Origin: Eonycteris spelaea
Lineage: Eukaryota; Chordata; Mammalia; Chiroptera; Pteropodidae
Direction: 5' to 3'
DNA: 64,000 nucleotides
NCBI GenBank assembly: GCA_003508835.1
Contig: PUFA01000084.1
Coordinates: 682,001-746,000 of the forward strand
The notes beneath the pieces were generated by a model that searched no databases, had not been told where the DNA came from, and was given only the letters and a program-made list of their open reading frames with translations. Shown here one piece after another: positions 45,118-59,424 of this stretch; the stretch's first letter is position 1, and every line of letters begins with the position of its first letter. A program made the position numbers and the translations under genes.

Positions 45118-46960
45118 AGGTCATTGGGTCTGATTGGTTTAACAATTCTTGACCCCATTGGATACTGTGGTACTGTCAGCTGAAGGCAGAAAGGGACTGA
45201 ATATGAGGCTGGTGCATTCCCGGGGAAGGTAGCAAGAGGTCTCATGGGTAGTAAGTGTTGAAGAAACCCTTGACCACTTTCCAAATGTCAGCATTTACCC
45301 TCATGAGGATCTCGGAAGTTTTCAGGATCCAGGGTCACTTGAGTCAATCGAATCCATGAGGTTATTCATGGTAAACTTATGAATTTACAATGGGAGACAT
45401 TTCTTCTCAGGAACTAAAAAGCTTATGTCCACTATTCAGGGCAGCCAGTCCTAGAATCATAATGTCCAGAGCCAACAACAAATGAACACAGATGCTGAGC
45501 ATAGGGCACGTAAGTGCTAAAGAGAGCTCAGAAGGGGCACTGCTGTCCCACCACCGAGCATATTTCTGTAGCCACAATGGGCAGGCTCTCTCTCCACAGC
45601 TTGGCTAGGCACTGCCAAGTTAAGATTCCTTGGATTTTCATTTTCTGTAGCCCAAGACCACTTTCCCCTCTGTCTACACTCCCTATACACCCAATCTTCT
45701 TCCTGGCAATGTACAATTCAATTGATTAAATACCTTCTACTAAATGACACTCACATTCTGGATCTGACTTCCTCTGATTATACCCAAATCGCCTATCTTG
45801 ATTAGAGTTTTGTGAGGTCCGCACATTTCAGATGGTCTCTTACTTCACTCTCACAGATGACTAATCACATACATTGTCTGCTAATTTTACTAGTTCAACT
45901 TAGAAGATGAACTTGTGTCCCTGGTCTCCAAATTCATGGAAAGAGAGACTTCCCACTGCAACTTCTATATCCTGTCAAAATTAAGGTCAGAAATGAAGGC
46001 TGAGTCTGTTTCAAGACTTCTTTTCTGCCCTGTATGAGTCCTGATAGCTGGGATAGTTTTCCTGATTACTATCTCGATTTGATAAAAAATATTCCTGCCT
46101 TACTCCAGGTCCCCATTACCCATTCCATTTACTCTGGGTAGCAAAGTTCTATTTATAGCTCATACTGGAGGCCATCCTGAATTATGACGACAGTAACTAA
46201 TAATTGTTCAGAAGAGATAACACATGCATCAGGGTATTTGTTTCTTTGTTGTCATTTTTGACTATATAGTGATTTTCACTTATGTAGACTGGTTACAGAT
46301 GGAATGATGAGTTGATTAACTGAATAGACTAGTTAATTAAGAGATACTGTATGTAAGATAGACATACAGTTAGTTTCAAACCAATATTATATAGTTCAAT
46401 TTAGGGTAACAGGTGAGACTGAGGTTTTGCTGAAAGCTCAGTGGTGGCACAAAGGAACTAAGTGATCAACTCTACTTAAAGAGGAGGGCTACAGAATTTT
46501 CATAGAGAAAGCTGCTTATGCAAAGTTTTAGCAGAAATTTGCCCACTAGACACAGCAAAGAGGAACTTTTCAGAAAGATTGAAGAGCATGTGCCAGTGTA
46601 CAGAGGCAAGTAACAACAATGAAGTTTCTGGAACTAAAGCAGTTCAATGGCACTGGCGTCTAAGACAAGACCTTTTTGGAGGTGAGGCTGGATCCTAAAT
46701 TATCTCGAACACCTGGTAAAGGGTTTGAACTTCCTTCCATTGGAAGTGGGGTGTAATTAATGAGTGCTAAGTGGGGAGTAACACAATCTTATCTGTGTTA
46801 GGAAAGTTCACAATAAATTGCATGTGGATGGATGTGTTGTAAGGCCAGAGGTAAGAAGTATAGCTGAAATAGCAGACTGACCACTAAAGATTCATTATAG
46901 TATAGAGCTGATGTTGAGAAGCATTTGCTCAACAAGGTCAACATTTCCAACTCTCTAACT
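45118..46960. other. Intergenic, mostly unassigned
   Basis: No gene. A piece at about 46560-46800 resembles the old repeat seen at 39810-39940. Confidence 0.4.
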
Positions 46961-46964
46961 GGTG

Positions 46965-47245
46965 CCGTGTGACTAATTCTAGCTAAAGGAATATGAATCA
47001 AAGTGTGTGAGTCACTCTGGGCCAAGGTGGTTAGTGAACCTACCCCATGCTATGCCCCTTCCACAACCACCCCGGAGAGCTTGTGTTAAAGATGCTTGTG
47101 TCACAAGATGGAAGGAACCTGGATCCCCGAGTCAGAGAAGAAGTGCCTGGAAGAACCACTCAATGAAGAACACCTATGTTGAAGTTTGCGTGAGTTAAAA
47201 AAAAATTGTGTATGTTAAGCCTCAGAGATCTAAATACTATTAAAA
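46965..47245 (+). repeat. Unclassified interspersed repeat
   Basis: 'tctagctaaaggaatatgaat', 'cacaagatggaaggaacctggatccc' and 'atgttaagcctcagagat' form a pattern common in mammalian genomes. I do not assign the family. It abuts the L1. Confidence 0.45.
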
Positions 47246-48049
47246 CTCCTTGATTGAGACCTTGGCACCTTTGTGGAAAAGAGTTGACCAAGTGGAAAGG
47301 AAACATGGCAGAGTGAGAGACGTCCCCAGATCTCTCCTCTTGAAACAACAATAAGCTGAACATCTAAAACTCAACAAAAAACACAAACTGCACACAAGCA
47401 CATCTGAGCATAGGATCTGCGCATAAGAGCTACCACAGATCAGAACCCCAGGTGTCCGGTGGTGGACTGGTAGAAATAAAGAAGCTGCCTCTTGCAGATG
47501 CCACAGCTCCCTGTAGGGAGAAGGGAGGGGAGAAGGTGCATCAATTTCCCTGAACAGCCTTGCCTGGGAGAGTTTGTGAATTCTACACAGCAGCAGCAGG
47601 GCCCAGTCATCAGGACAGAAAGCAGAAAAGCAGAGATCAGAGAAATAATGGTTGATTTTTACCGGCCCCGGTTTCAAAACTGAGGCTGAGTCGCAGCCCT
47701 CAACCCCCAAGTCAGAGGGCCCCTCCCCCCATACCCTAAAAGACCAATCACCACGGAGCCCCAGGAAAATTTAGCTACCAAAACTGTTGCTAACACTGAC
47801 AGGGACTAAAACTGAGCGTAGTGAGCATGATTAAATATCTATAAGAAAATAAAGACATTATATAAAGGCATTATTAAGGCTTTCTATAAAGCAGGGATCC
47901 AAGAGCCTTAGACACCACCTATGGGAAACCAAAAGAAAAGCACCTTCTTTGCAGCAGGCTAAAGAGAGATCTTTATATAATAAATCTTCTTTCTGGAGAA
48001 AAACAAGCAGAACACACTTCCATTCATGCCCAGGTGGAAAAATAGTCCA

Positions 48050-48960
48050 TTAAACACCATGAACAACCAACGGTGACAAGCAGGCATTTCAGAAAAGAAA
48101 TAGAAAAAATCTCCAAAAATAAGCTTATAGACATAGAAATATGCCACTTAAATGACAGAGAATTCAGGATGGCACTTCTGAAAAAACTCAGTGAGTTCCA
48201 AAACAAGTCCATCAACAATTTCAGGAATTGAGAAAAACAACTAGATGAGCAGAGCAAGGAAGATTGAAACCTCAAAGAAATTAAATAGAACTTCTGGATA
48301 TAAAAAAACACTGCAAGAGCTGAAAAATGAAATAGCAAGCTTGGAAAATAGAGTCAATCAAATGGAGGAAGGATCAATGATATCAAAGACAGAAATCTAG
48401 AAATAAATCAGAAGGAAGAAGAGGAAAAATCAAAAAATGAAAAATAATAAAAGAAAATACAAGAACTAGCTGATACCATCAGGAGAGGAAACATAAGAAT
48501 AATGGGCATTATCGAAGACAGGAAAAGGATCAGGGACTAGAAAGCATTTTCAGACAAATAATTGATGAGAATTTCCCAAATCTAAAGAATGAGCAGAAGC
48601 TTAAATTCAAGAAGTCAACAGAGCCTCAATTATCTCAACCCAAAAAGCCTTTACCAAGACACATTGTATTAAAATCATCAAAAATCAATGACAAAGACAG
48701 AATTCTCAGGGCAGCCAGTGGAAAAGAAGACAGTAAGTATACAGGAAAACCCATTAGATTATCCATGGACTTCTCAGTGCAGACTTACAAGCCAGAAAAG
48801 AGTGGAATCAAATATTTAAACTATAAAGTGAAAGGAACTACCAGCCTAGAATAATGTATCCAGCTAAGCTCTCCTTTAGATATGAAGGAGAAATTAAGAC
48901 CTTTTCAGACATACAAAAATGGAGGAAATTCTCCACTATGAGGCCTGCACTACAGGAATA
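48050..48960 (+). pseudogene. L1 ORF1 remnant
   Basis: ORF1 of the L1 above, broken into short frames. The conserved C-terminal stretch is visible around 48700-48850 (RAASGKEDSKYTGKPIRLS type). This is the chaperone and RNA-binding protein of L1 in active copies. Confidence 0.75.
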
Positions 48961-49429
48961 CTGAAAGGGGTCAGCTCACCTAAACAAAATGACAAAAAAT
49001 ATATATATACATAATTAGGAGTAACATGATTATCAGGCAAATAGAAGCAGAGTAGTACACCCTTACTAGGAACAAGGACATTATGTTTAAATAATAAAAG
49101 AGAATTGCTATATAGCAAGATAGTAATGAATGTTCAGCTTACATAGGGACAAATTTAGATAACAATGACTGAAAAGGGGAGGATTCAAAGATCCACATTC
49201 GCAAAGGGGATGGAGATAAGGCATGCACAGAAGAAAATAGATGACTGTATATATAACATTATTCTTTTCATATTCATAATGGTAACCACACAGAGAAGAT
49301 TTCAGAACTGAAGTATATAACATGAAAACAGAAGAACCAGAGGAAAACCCACAAAAAGCCAACAAAAATTAAAAAACAGAAACACAAGGTCAGGAAACAA
49401 TGGAAACACCAAGCTACCAGAAAGCAAGA

Positions 49430-52400
49430 GATAAAATGGCTATAAGAAGACCTTATATTTCAATAATCACTCTAAATGTAAATGGACCGAACTCGCCAAT
49501 AAAAAGGCACAGAGTTTGCAGAATGGGTCAAAAAACAAAACTCAACCATATGCTGCCTCCAGAAGACACATCTCACTTCCAAAGACAAATATAGACTCAA
49601 AGTGAAAGAGTGGGAAAATGATATTTCAAGCAAATGGCAGTCATAGAGAAAAGTGGAAATAGCAGTACTAATATTAGATGAAATAGGCTTAAAATAAAAA
49701 AGACAAGAAAGATAACTGAGGGATACTTCATAATGATAAAAGGGAATCATGTACTAGAAGACATAACACTTATTAAACATCTATGCTCCCAATCAGGGAG
49801 CCCCAAAATATGTAAGGCAATTACTAACATAACTAAAGGAGAAACAGACCAAAACATATTGTAGTAGGGGACCTAAATATTCCACTGTCAGATATGGGCA
49901 CATCGTCCAAACAGAAAATCATAAGGAAATAACATCCTTTAAATGACACATTATACCTACTGGACATAATTGACATTTACAGAGCTTTCATACCCAAAAC
50001 AACGGCTTATACATTCTTTTTTAGCACACATGGAGCATTCTCAAGAATTGATCACATACTAGGACACAGAGATAGCCTCAATAAATATAAGAGGGTTTGA
50101 AATAATACCAACCATATTCTCTGACATAATGCTTTGAAACTAGATCGTGCAAAAAGAAATCAGGAAGAACACAAATACATGGAGATTAAATAACATGCTA
50201 CTGAAGAATAACTGGTCAGAGAAGAAATAAAAGATCAAGAATACATAGAAATGAATGATAATGATAGTACAACTATCAAAACTTTTGGGACATGGCAAAA
50301 GTGGTCATAAGAGGAAAGTTCATATCATTACAGGCCTATCTCCAAAAATAAGAATGAGCCCAAATAAACAACCTAAACTTCATTTAAAAAAACTAGAAAA
50401 GGAAGAACACAATGAAGCCTAAAGTCAGCAGAAGGAAAGAAATAATCAAAATTAGAGCAGAATAAATGAAACGAAAAACAAAAAAAAAATAGAAAAAAAT
50501 AAATGCAACAAAGAGCTGGTTCTTTGAGAAGGTTAATAAAATTGACAAACCCCTGGCTAGACACTACAGAAAAAAGAGAAAGAACACAAATAAACAAAAT
50601 CAGAGATGAAAGAAGGGAAATGACAACTGAGATTGCAGAAATACAAAGGATCATACAAGAATACTATGAAAAGTATATAACACCAAATTCAATAACTAGA
50701 AAGAAATGGACCAATACTTAGAAAAATACAACCTTCCTCGACTGCATCAAGAAGACTAAAAAATCTAAATAGATGGATCAGCAATACGGAAATTAAATCG
50801 TCAAAAACCTACAGAAAAGTAAAAGTCCGGACCAGATGGCTTCACCAGCAAAATTCTACCAAACATTCAAAGATTTAATACCTATTCTCAAACTTCCAAA
50901 TAATCAAGAAGAGGCAATACTTCCCAACTCATTTATGAGGCCAATTACCCTGATACCAAAACCTGGTAAAGATAAGCACAGAAAAGAAACTACAGATCAA
51001 TATCTCTCATGAACACAGACGCAAAAAATCCTAAATAAGATACTAAGCAAACCAAATACAGCACATATTAAAAGATTATAACCACGATCAAGTGGGCTTC
51101 ATCACACGCATATCGATTAATGTGATACCACATTAATAAAAAATAAAAATCATATGATCATATCAATAGATGCAGAAAAAGCCTTCAACATGATACAGCA
51201 TCTATTTATGATCAAAACACTTACAAAAATCGTATAGAAGGAAAGTACCTTAACATAATAAAGGCCATCTGACAAACCTCAGCCAACATTATACTTAATG
51301 GTGAAAAACTAAAAACCTTCCCTCTAAGATCAGGAACAAGGCAAGGCTGTCCACTATCACCACTGTTATTCAATATAACATTGGAGGTCCTAGAAGTGCA
51401 ATCAGGCAAGAGAAAGATTAAAAGGCATCCAAATAGGAAACAAAAGTCAAACTGTCACTATTTGCAGATGACATGATTCTCTATATAGAAAACCCTAAAG
51501 ACTCCACAAGAACACTACTAGAAACAATAAGCAAATACAGTAAAGTTTGGATACAAAATCAACATTCAAAAATCCATAGCATTCCTATACTCTAATAATG
51601 AAGTGTCAGAAAAAGAAGTGGAAAAAATAATTTTTTGCAATTGCAACAAAAAGAATAAAATACCTAGGAATAAATTTAACAAAACATGTGAAGGACCTAT
51701 ATAATGAAAACTACAAGACCCTATTAAAAGAAATCGAAGAAGATACAAAGAAATGGAAAGATATTCTGTTTCTTGGATTGGAAGAATCAACATAGTTAAA
51801 ATGACCTATTACCTAAAGCATTATACAGATTTAATGCAATCCCCATCAAAATCCCATCATTTTTTTAAAGAAATAGAACAAAAATCATCAGATTTGTATG
51901 GAAGCACAAAAGACCGAATTGCCAAAGCCATCCTGAGAAAAAAGAATGAAGGCTGGAGGCATCACTCTGCCCACTTCAAATTATACTACAAAGCACAGTA
52001 ATCAAAAAACATGGTATTGGCAGAAAAACAGACACACGGACCAGTGGAACAGAATCGAAGTCCAGAAGTAAACCATATTTATATGGGCAAATAATTTTTG
52101 ACAAAAAAGCCAAAAATACAGTGGAGAAAGGAAAGCCTCTTCAATAAATGGTGCTGGGAAAACTGGAAAGCCACCTGCAAAAGAATGAAACTAGACTGTT
52201 GTCTATCACCACACACCAAAATTAACTCAAAATGGATTAAGGACCTGAATATAAGACCTGAAACAATAAAATGCATAGAAGAAAACATAGGAACTAAACT
52301 CAAGGACCTTGGACTTAAAGAGGATTTTATGAATTTGACCTCAAAGGCAAGGGAAGTAAAGCTAAAATAAATGAATGGGACTATCAAACTAAAAAGCTTC

Positions 52401-53165
52401 TGCTCAGCAAAAGAAACCATCAACAAGGTAAAGAGAAACCATCTGAATGGGAAAATATATTTGCAAGCAATTCCGATAAGGGCCTAATATCCAAAATATA
52501 CAAAGAACTCATACAACTCAATAACAACAAAAAAAACAACGATCCAATCAAAAAATGGGCAGAGGACTGAACAGACACTTCTCCCTAGAGGACATACAAA
52601 TGGCCAACAAATTATGAAAAGCTTCAACATTGCTAGCTATTAGGAAATGCAAATCAAAACCACAATGAGATACCATCTCACACTGTTAGAATAGCTATAA
52701 TCAACAGGACAAGTAATAACAAATGTTGGAGAGGATGTGGAGAAAAAGGAACCCTCATACACTGTTGGTGGGACTGCAAATTGGTACAGCCACTATGGAA
52801 AACAGTATGGAGTTTCCTCAAAAAACTAAGAATTGATCTACTATATGATCCAGCAATCCCTCTACTGGGTATTACCCCCAAGATTGAAAACCATATCCAA
52901 AAGATATTTGCACACTAATGTTCATAGCAGCATTATTCACAGTGGCCAGGACATGGAAGCAACCGAAATGTCCTACGATAGATGATTGGCTAAAGAAGCT
53001 GTGGTACATATATACAACGGAATATTACTCAGCCATAAGAAGAGATGAAATACTGCCATTTGCGACAACACAGGATGGACCTTGAGATAATCATGCTAAC
53101 GAAATAAGCCAGACAGAAAAGGTTGAAAATCACATGATCTCACTTATACGTGGGATATAAACCTA
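49430..53165 (+). pseudogene. L1 ORF2 remnant (endonuclease and reverse transcriptase)
   Basis: Endonuclease, reverse-transcriptase and C-terminal regions are present in the right order, but frameshifts and stops limit the longest open pieces to about 90 codons. The catalytic F-A-D-D motif is intact at 51461-51472. Confidence 0.88.
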
Positions 53166-53759
53166 AGAGTAACAAGAAGAGGACAAACAAACAGAGACTC
53201 ATGGACATGGACCTAGACTAGTGGTTACTAGAGTTAGGGGGTGAGGTTGGAGAGGGGAAGATATACAGGGTAAGGGGGTCAAATATAGGGAAGTAGTGGA
53301 GGATGAAGTGGATAAAGGAGATCAAATACAAGGTAGCTGAAAGGAGAGTGGACTTTTGGTGGTTAACACACAATAGAATATACAGAATGTCAAATTATAA
53401 TGTACCCTGAAAATTATTTAATTTTATTAACCATGTTACCCAATAAACCTTAATTTAAAAAAAAAACTGCTAGATTGCCCTAATATAGGAAGAGCATTCA
53501 TTGATGTTTACAATACTTGAAGTAAGATAGAGACTTTCCATGTTACTAATATGTAACAGTACGTAATCATGATAACAATAGCACAAACTGTGGGAGAATG
53601 ATAGATTCAGGTTAAACTATTGTAAAGGTTCTTGCTTCATTTTAGGAAGTGGTAAAATCAAAAGTATGCATTTAAGGTAGCTCATCATACATGAAGGATG
53701 CTATTTGATCTCTAGGGTAATCACTGGAAGAATTGTGTAAATGTATATAAACTAAAAGC

Positions 53760-54185
53760 AAATAAAGAAGAGAAATAAAGTAATTAAAAATGTTTTCTTA
53801 ATTTTAAAAAGCAAGAAATGAGAAATAAAAGAACCAAGTGACAAGAGGACAAATGGAAGACAAATAGCAAGATGTTAGGCTCCAACTATATTATTAATTA
53901 TTTTAAAAGTAAATAGTCTATAATCCAATTAAAAGACAGTTTACTAGCCAAATAATAAGACAACCAGCTATATGCTACTTACCTGTCACACATTAAATAA
54001 AAAGATAAAGAAAGGTTGAAAATTAAAAAGATGAGAGAAGATATACTACACAAACACTAATATAAGTAATCTAGTGTAGTTAGATTAATACCAGACAAAG
54101 TAGACTTTGAAGGAAGAAGTATTGCTAGAGATTAAAAGGAACATTCTATGGTTACAGAAAGACATTTAAAAATACTACCCATTTC
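53760..54185 (+). mobile_element. Older L1 fragment (ORF2 endonuclease region)
   Basis: 'ataatccaattaaaagacag', 'agacaaccagctatatgctacttacctg', 'aaggttgaaaattaaaaagatg' and 'ataccagacaaagtagactttgaagg' repeat the endonuclease stretch of L1. It is more diverged than the adjacent element and thus a separate older copy. Confidence 0.75.
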
Positions 54186-55359
54186 TATCTTCCTTCTTGT
54201 GTTAAGTACTGTAATTATCTAATAATAGAATAATTACCTTCAAGGAAGAAGATGGTTCCAAAAGCATTGCCATTTAAGCACAAAAATATTATGAACTAAT
54301 TTTTAAAAATCATTGTCCGTCAATGCATGACATTAGACTTTTAAGAGTGACGCACCTTAGAAAGGGTTAGGACTATTACATTGCTGATCATCAAAGATTT
54401 TATTTGTGGCTACAACATTAACATACATAAAAGCACTCAGTATATAGATCCTGCTTAGTAGTATGCTTCTATTTCCTCTTTATTCTTGTAAAATCATGGA
54501 GAATGAATTCACTCAGAAACCAGGAGTTATCCAGCACTGCCAAAACAGAGCAGTTTCATTAGCTCTGTGAAGTAGTTCAGGGACAAGACCTTCGGGAACT
54601 GGAGCTCAGTCATTTTCCTGTCCTTAACAATATAACTTTACTGTAGCTTCATGTTCAGCAGTTTTTTTTTCTGGACATACATCTAGCTTCTAATATAGCC
54701 ATAAATACAAAAAGTATGACTAGAAATGTCATAAAAATGTCAGACTCTGTTATTATTTTTCACCAAACTCTGAATGTCATCATTCAGAAACCACATATGA
54801 TCAGTGAGGTGCTTTTGCTCAGTGAGCTGGAGCCAAAAGTAGAGGCACTCTAAACAGTGAACAGGAGCTATCCACATAGAACACTGTAGAATAAGCAGAA
54901 TGTCTACCATTCAACAATTTCATTTGAATCAGAACCAACACAAAACAAAATGAAGGGAGGTCATTTCTAAGCCTTGATGTCTTACAAGCTGGTAGAGAAT
55001 TTTCTGTAACTACACGGCGCATTGATAGTGGGAGATTTGAGATGATGCGGCCATGGTATAGGGCCCTCAAAGGAAGGAGTGGTTATCAGAACCTCAAAGA
55101 CACATTCTGTGTGGCGAGGAGCTAAGATCTCTGGTCAATGGAGCAGAAGACAGCTGGGAGGGGAGCCTCATACCTGGGCCTCACTCTCCTCTCTCTTTCT
55201 CACCTACTGCCAATACTCCCCATAGGCCAAACACAACTAGAAACCAGAGGCAATTTGGGGCAGCCTGTATGGTTGCAGATGAGCTGTGAGAAGGGGCTAG
55301 AGGGGATCTGGAGGGGCAGAGGGAAGCTATCTAGCATGGAGGGTTCCTACAACTGTCTA
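54186..55359. other. Intergenic, nothing recognised
   Basis: No supported feature. Confidence 0.4.
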
Positions 55360-55575
55360 AATAAGAGACTACCTACTAAATCTGAATCTCAGTTCTGCCA
55401 TAAACTGTGTGTTGTGTGACATTGTGAAGCCACTTAACTGCTCTGAGCCACAATGTCTGTTCTGTTAAAATGAAGGCAATAATTTCTACCACACAGAGTT
55501 ATCACAAGGATAAGGTTAATATATACATTTAGTGCATGCCTGGCACAGAGTAAGTGCTAGATAAATAAGTTACCT
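55360..55575 (+). mobile_element. MIR SINE
   Basis: 'ctgaatctcagttctgcc', 'gaagccacttaactgctctgagcc' and 'gcatgcctggcacagagtaagtgc' follow MIR end to end. Confidence 0.85.
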
Positions 55576-56389
55576 TCCCTTCTCCATTAAACTTATTCTC
55601 TGCTAAGCCTTTTTTAAGCCAAGCCTAGATGTTTACATTCTTTTTCAACATTAGCATACTTTAGAAAAATTCTCTTATTCCTAAAAGGCCTTGGGATGTC
55701 AGGATCATTTCTATGTCAGATACATTACAGTAACAATTGCCTTGGGTCAGGATACTATTTAAGCAGAAAAATGTTTATTTTTTTATTCTCCAGAAATGCT
55801 GTGCACACTACAAGGACAAACTCAGCCCTTAGCGAATAATTCTACATAAATTACCACCTATTTGTCAGAAGCCATCATGTATTTCCTAGGACTGCTAGGC
55901 CCTGACATCAGTTGTACCCTATTTGTTGTGCCAGGTGATGCGATGCTGGGCACGCAGAGAGCTTCCATTAGATCGTTATTTGGGGAAGCTCAAATCTGCT
56001 ATAAGTCAATTGCTCATTCCAAGCATCAGAGTATTTTTAATTGTAAACTACACACCAATCTGCAATGTCATTTCTAAGTTCTGATGGAAGATCTATAACG
56101 TATTCCTATAATTATCTAATGTTTATGCATGATCCTTCAGGCTGGAATTTTTTCTGCTGTCCATTCGCCCAGTGCAATTCCAAAGCAATGATGTTGCCCT
56201 GTTATCTAGGCCTACGGAGGGGTCTGGACTATGTGTATGCTATAGGTTTTCCTGTGGGGTACTTTGATGACAAAGGGAAAAGACTAAAGGTTTGTGAGCA
56301 CCGTAGTGAGAAATAGTAATGCTTACACATATATCTACTTGCCTCTTTACTAAGCAACTTCAAAGCCATTACGTTGATTAAGATGGGGA
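55576..56389. other. Intergenic, nothing recognised
   Basis: No supported feature. Confidence 0.4.
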
Positions 56390-56515
56390 TAATTGCCTCA
56401 CTGCTCTTTACAGATGAGAAAATTGACTCTCAGAGATGTTAAGTAGCTTTCCCAAAGCTTCCTAACAATTTGGGTTGGCACAAAGATTAGAAGCAGGTCT
56501 TCCGATTCAAAAGTA
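56390..56515 (-). mobile_element. MIR fragment
   Basis: 'ctttacagatgagaaaattgactctcagagatgttaag' is reverse-strand MIR core. Confidence 0.7.
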
Positions 56516-56959
56516 CCTGCCCAGGAATGAAAAAATAAACACGCCCTAGAGTCACTTGCCGACTGCCTGTTCTCTGTAAAAGAGAAAAAAAACGAAGACC
56601 ACCAGAGCTTAACCAGAGTTACGGTTATTTAGGAAAAAAAGTTTATTTATTTGCCTGACAAGAAAAAAAATTCACTGGCTAGTGTGTAAGGGGAAAGTGA
56701 GTATTTTGTAAGTGCTTTAGAAAAGTGGAAAAGAATCAAGTGGTTATACCAAGTTAAGCATTGAAAACTAATGGTCTAGATAGAATGGAGCCAATCATAC
56801 ATCTAACACGATTTGTTAAAATAAGTCCCATTGTTCATTAATCTGGAGAATTTTCAGTTAGCCAAGTAAGATCTGGATGAGGGTCACTAGAAGTAATATT
56901 TTTTTTAAGTTTGGCTGGTTATAATACTTAAACATAGCATTCAGTTTTGACATCTCAAA
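56516..56959. other. Intergenic, A-rich, nothing recognised
   Basis: Several short A runs; no gene signal. Confidence 0.4.
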
Positions 56960-57140
56960 CTCTCACACTTCCCAAATATTCATCAGAATCACTCAGAGGG
57001 CTTTCTAAAACACATATATCTGGCTCAATTCCAGGGTTTCTGATTCAGAAGGTTTAGCCTACAGCCTTAGAATCTGCATTTGTAACAATACCCATATGAA
57101 GCTTTGTGGCTGTCCAGGGTCCATGCTTCAAGAACCAATC
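56960..57140. mobile_element. MER5/MER20-like hAT fragment
   Basis: 'catcagaatcactcagagggctttctaaaac' and 'ttctgattcagaaggttta' with 'agaatctgcatttgtaacaa' match the hAT-Charlie MITE family. Confidence 0.6.
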
Positions 57141-57144
57141 CTAG

Positions 57145-57899
57145 ACACATGATGCTGTAGGGACAGTTTTAATTTATACCTCTTTGAGACCAACCTCCTC
57201 TTCAGGCTCTAACTTCCAGGCGACTTCCTCACTCCCAGGAGAGACGGAGGTGTTTTCTGACAATCTTTCTATTCCATGTATGGGAAGATTTGCCTTTTTT
57301 TCCAGTAGTAGTTCTCTGAGGAGGGAACTTTTTTTCTTGAGGTAGAGGGTAGGTAAAAGAAATTGCTTATAGAATCTAAAGTCAACACAACTTCATATCA
57401 CAACCTCTATCTCTTCATTCCCTTCCTTAGGAGGAATCAGTACTGAATTACTTGATTGCCTTTTTAAAAATAGCATACATGCATTGATTCAATCTCATTA
57501 CATTTAGAATTTGCTTTTATTACCTTACCCTCCTTGATCAATAATCACATTTTTCCGTGCTCTTAACTTTTTCCCACCTAATTTTTGGTCAGAGTACAAC
57601 TAATATATTTCTGCTCTGACTCAGCCCTATAGTTCTCCAAGCTTACAATTCTTCTTTTCAGAATCCAATGTTCTCCAGTTACATCTTCTTTGTTCCTTTG
57701 TTGGTACATATTCACCCTGTCCTATGGTAGTTATTTGTGTATCCATTTGTGTCTTCCAGGGATTGGTTGCCTATGGAAAGAAGGATTTAATTATAAGGCT
57801 TTTCCTCATACCATCCAATCCAAGCCCTGCTCATACAGTTCTCAGTAAACATTGGTTTTAATTGGCAGTCTTTATATCAGATATGCCTTTAACTGATTC
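57145..57899. other. Intergenic, nothing recognised
   Basis: No supported feature. Confidence 0.4.
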
Positions 57900-59400
57900 A
57901 TTTTTTATTCACATAAGTAAAATATACTTTTGGCATGTAGCTCAGAGCCATGCCAACACATAGAGCCCTGTAACAACCACAATTAAGCGAACAATTCCAT
58001 TACCCTCAAAAATTCCTTCATACATGCTATACTATATCTTTGTAGTCAAAACCATCCCTTTCCTGTAGTCCCTGGTAATCACTGGTTAGTTTTTTGTCCT
58101 TATAGTTCTGATCCTTCCTGACTGCCATATGAAGGGATCATGCAGTATGTAGCCTTTGAATATGGCCTGTTCACTTAGAAAAATACATTTGAGCATCATC
58201 CATTTTGGTGACTGCATCGGTAGTTCATTCTTTATTGCTAAGTTATTCTGTTATATGGATATACACAGTTTGTTTACCCATTCATAGATGAAGGGCATTT
58301 GGATTGTTTCCAGTCTTTGCAATTATAAATAAAGCCTTGTAAATATTTGTATACAGTTTTTGGGTGAACATAAATTTTTCATTTCTCTTGGATAAATACC
58401 TAAAAGTGGATTGCAGAGTGATATGATAAATCTATGTTTAACTTTATAAGAAACTGCCAAATTTTTAATAAAGAAGATGTATCATTTATATTCTTATCAT
58501 TAATATGTGAGTTCCAATTGCTCCATATTCTCCTTGGAATTTTCAGTTTTTTTTTGTTTGTTTTGTTTTAGACATTCTAGTGGGTGCATGGTGTATTTCC
58601 TTTGTGTATTAATCTGCATTTCCCTATTGAGCAAACATTGAGCATCTTTTCATGTTTTTATTTGCCATGCATGTATTACCTTCTTGATGAAATATCTGTT
58701 CAAATCTTTTGCCTATTTTTTAAATGCAGTTTTCTTAAGGTTGCATTTTGAGAGTTCTTTATGTATTTTGCATAAATGTTTTTTGTCAGATACATGACAC
58801 GCAAATTTTCACCCAGTTTGTAACTTATCTTTTATTCTCTTCACAATTCTATGCAAAACAAAGTTTTTAATTTTGATCAAGTCCCATTTATCGATTTTTT
58901 TTCTTTTAGGATTTACACTTTACTTTCCTAAGAACACTGCCTAACTTAACTCACGAAGATTTTCTCTTTCATTTTCTTCTGAAAATTTTATAGATTTACA
59001 TTTTATATTTGGGTCCATGACCCATTATGAGTTCATTTTTGCATAAATTTGGAGTTATAATTTGAGGTTCACTTTGATGCATATGGGCATCCAACTGTTT
59101 ACTATGCCTTTTGTTGAAAAGACTGTCCTTTCTCTGTTGGTTGTTGGATTGTATTTGAACTTTGACAAAACCCCATTGACCATATTGTGTGAGTCTATTT
59201 CTGGAGTCTCTATGCCATACCGTTTTTTTTTTTTTTTTTTGATTACCTTTTTAGGAAGACTTGAAATCAGGTAGTTATGAAACTTTTAACCTTTGTTCTT
59301 TTGCAAAATGTTTAGACTAACTTAATTCTTTACCTTTCCATATAAATTTTAGAAATAGATTGTGAATATCCACAAAACAGTGTACCTACAGTTGATACAA
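57900..59400 (-). mobile_element. L1 fragment, ORF2 C-terminal part and 3' region
   Basis: Long reverse-strand L1 match: 'cagtatgtagcctttgaata', 'ggattgtttccagtctttgcaattataaataaagcc', 'aaatacctaaaagtggattgc', 'aacaaagtttttaattttgatcaagtcccattta', 'ttgttgaaaagactgtcctttctc'. A T18 run lies at 59223-59240. No open frame. Confidence 0.9.
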
Positions 59401-59424
59401 ACTTATACTGTTTGCTTTGGTTAG

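Larger units (their letters stand above)
47255..53466 (+). mobile_element. Nearly full-length L1 retrotransposon, inactive
   Basis: A 6.2-kb plus-strand LINE-1. The 5' region is 47255-48030. ORF1 remnants span about 48050-48960. ORF2 spans about 49430-53165. The 3' UTR is 53165-53455, ending TTACCCAATAAACC and a short A tail (53456-53466). In ORF2 the endonuclease start (SIITLNVNGPNSPIKRH) is at about 49457-49510, and the reverse-transcriptase core F-A-D-D at 51461-51472. Many frameshifts and stops break both ORFs, so it cannot move. The 3' end is of the laurasiatherian type seen in bats. No convincing target-site duplication is seen. Confidence 0.93.

Noticed and set aside
47240..47710. 156-codon minus-strand frame
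   Set aside because: Antisense to the 5' region of the L1 at 47255; a by-product of the element.
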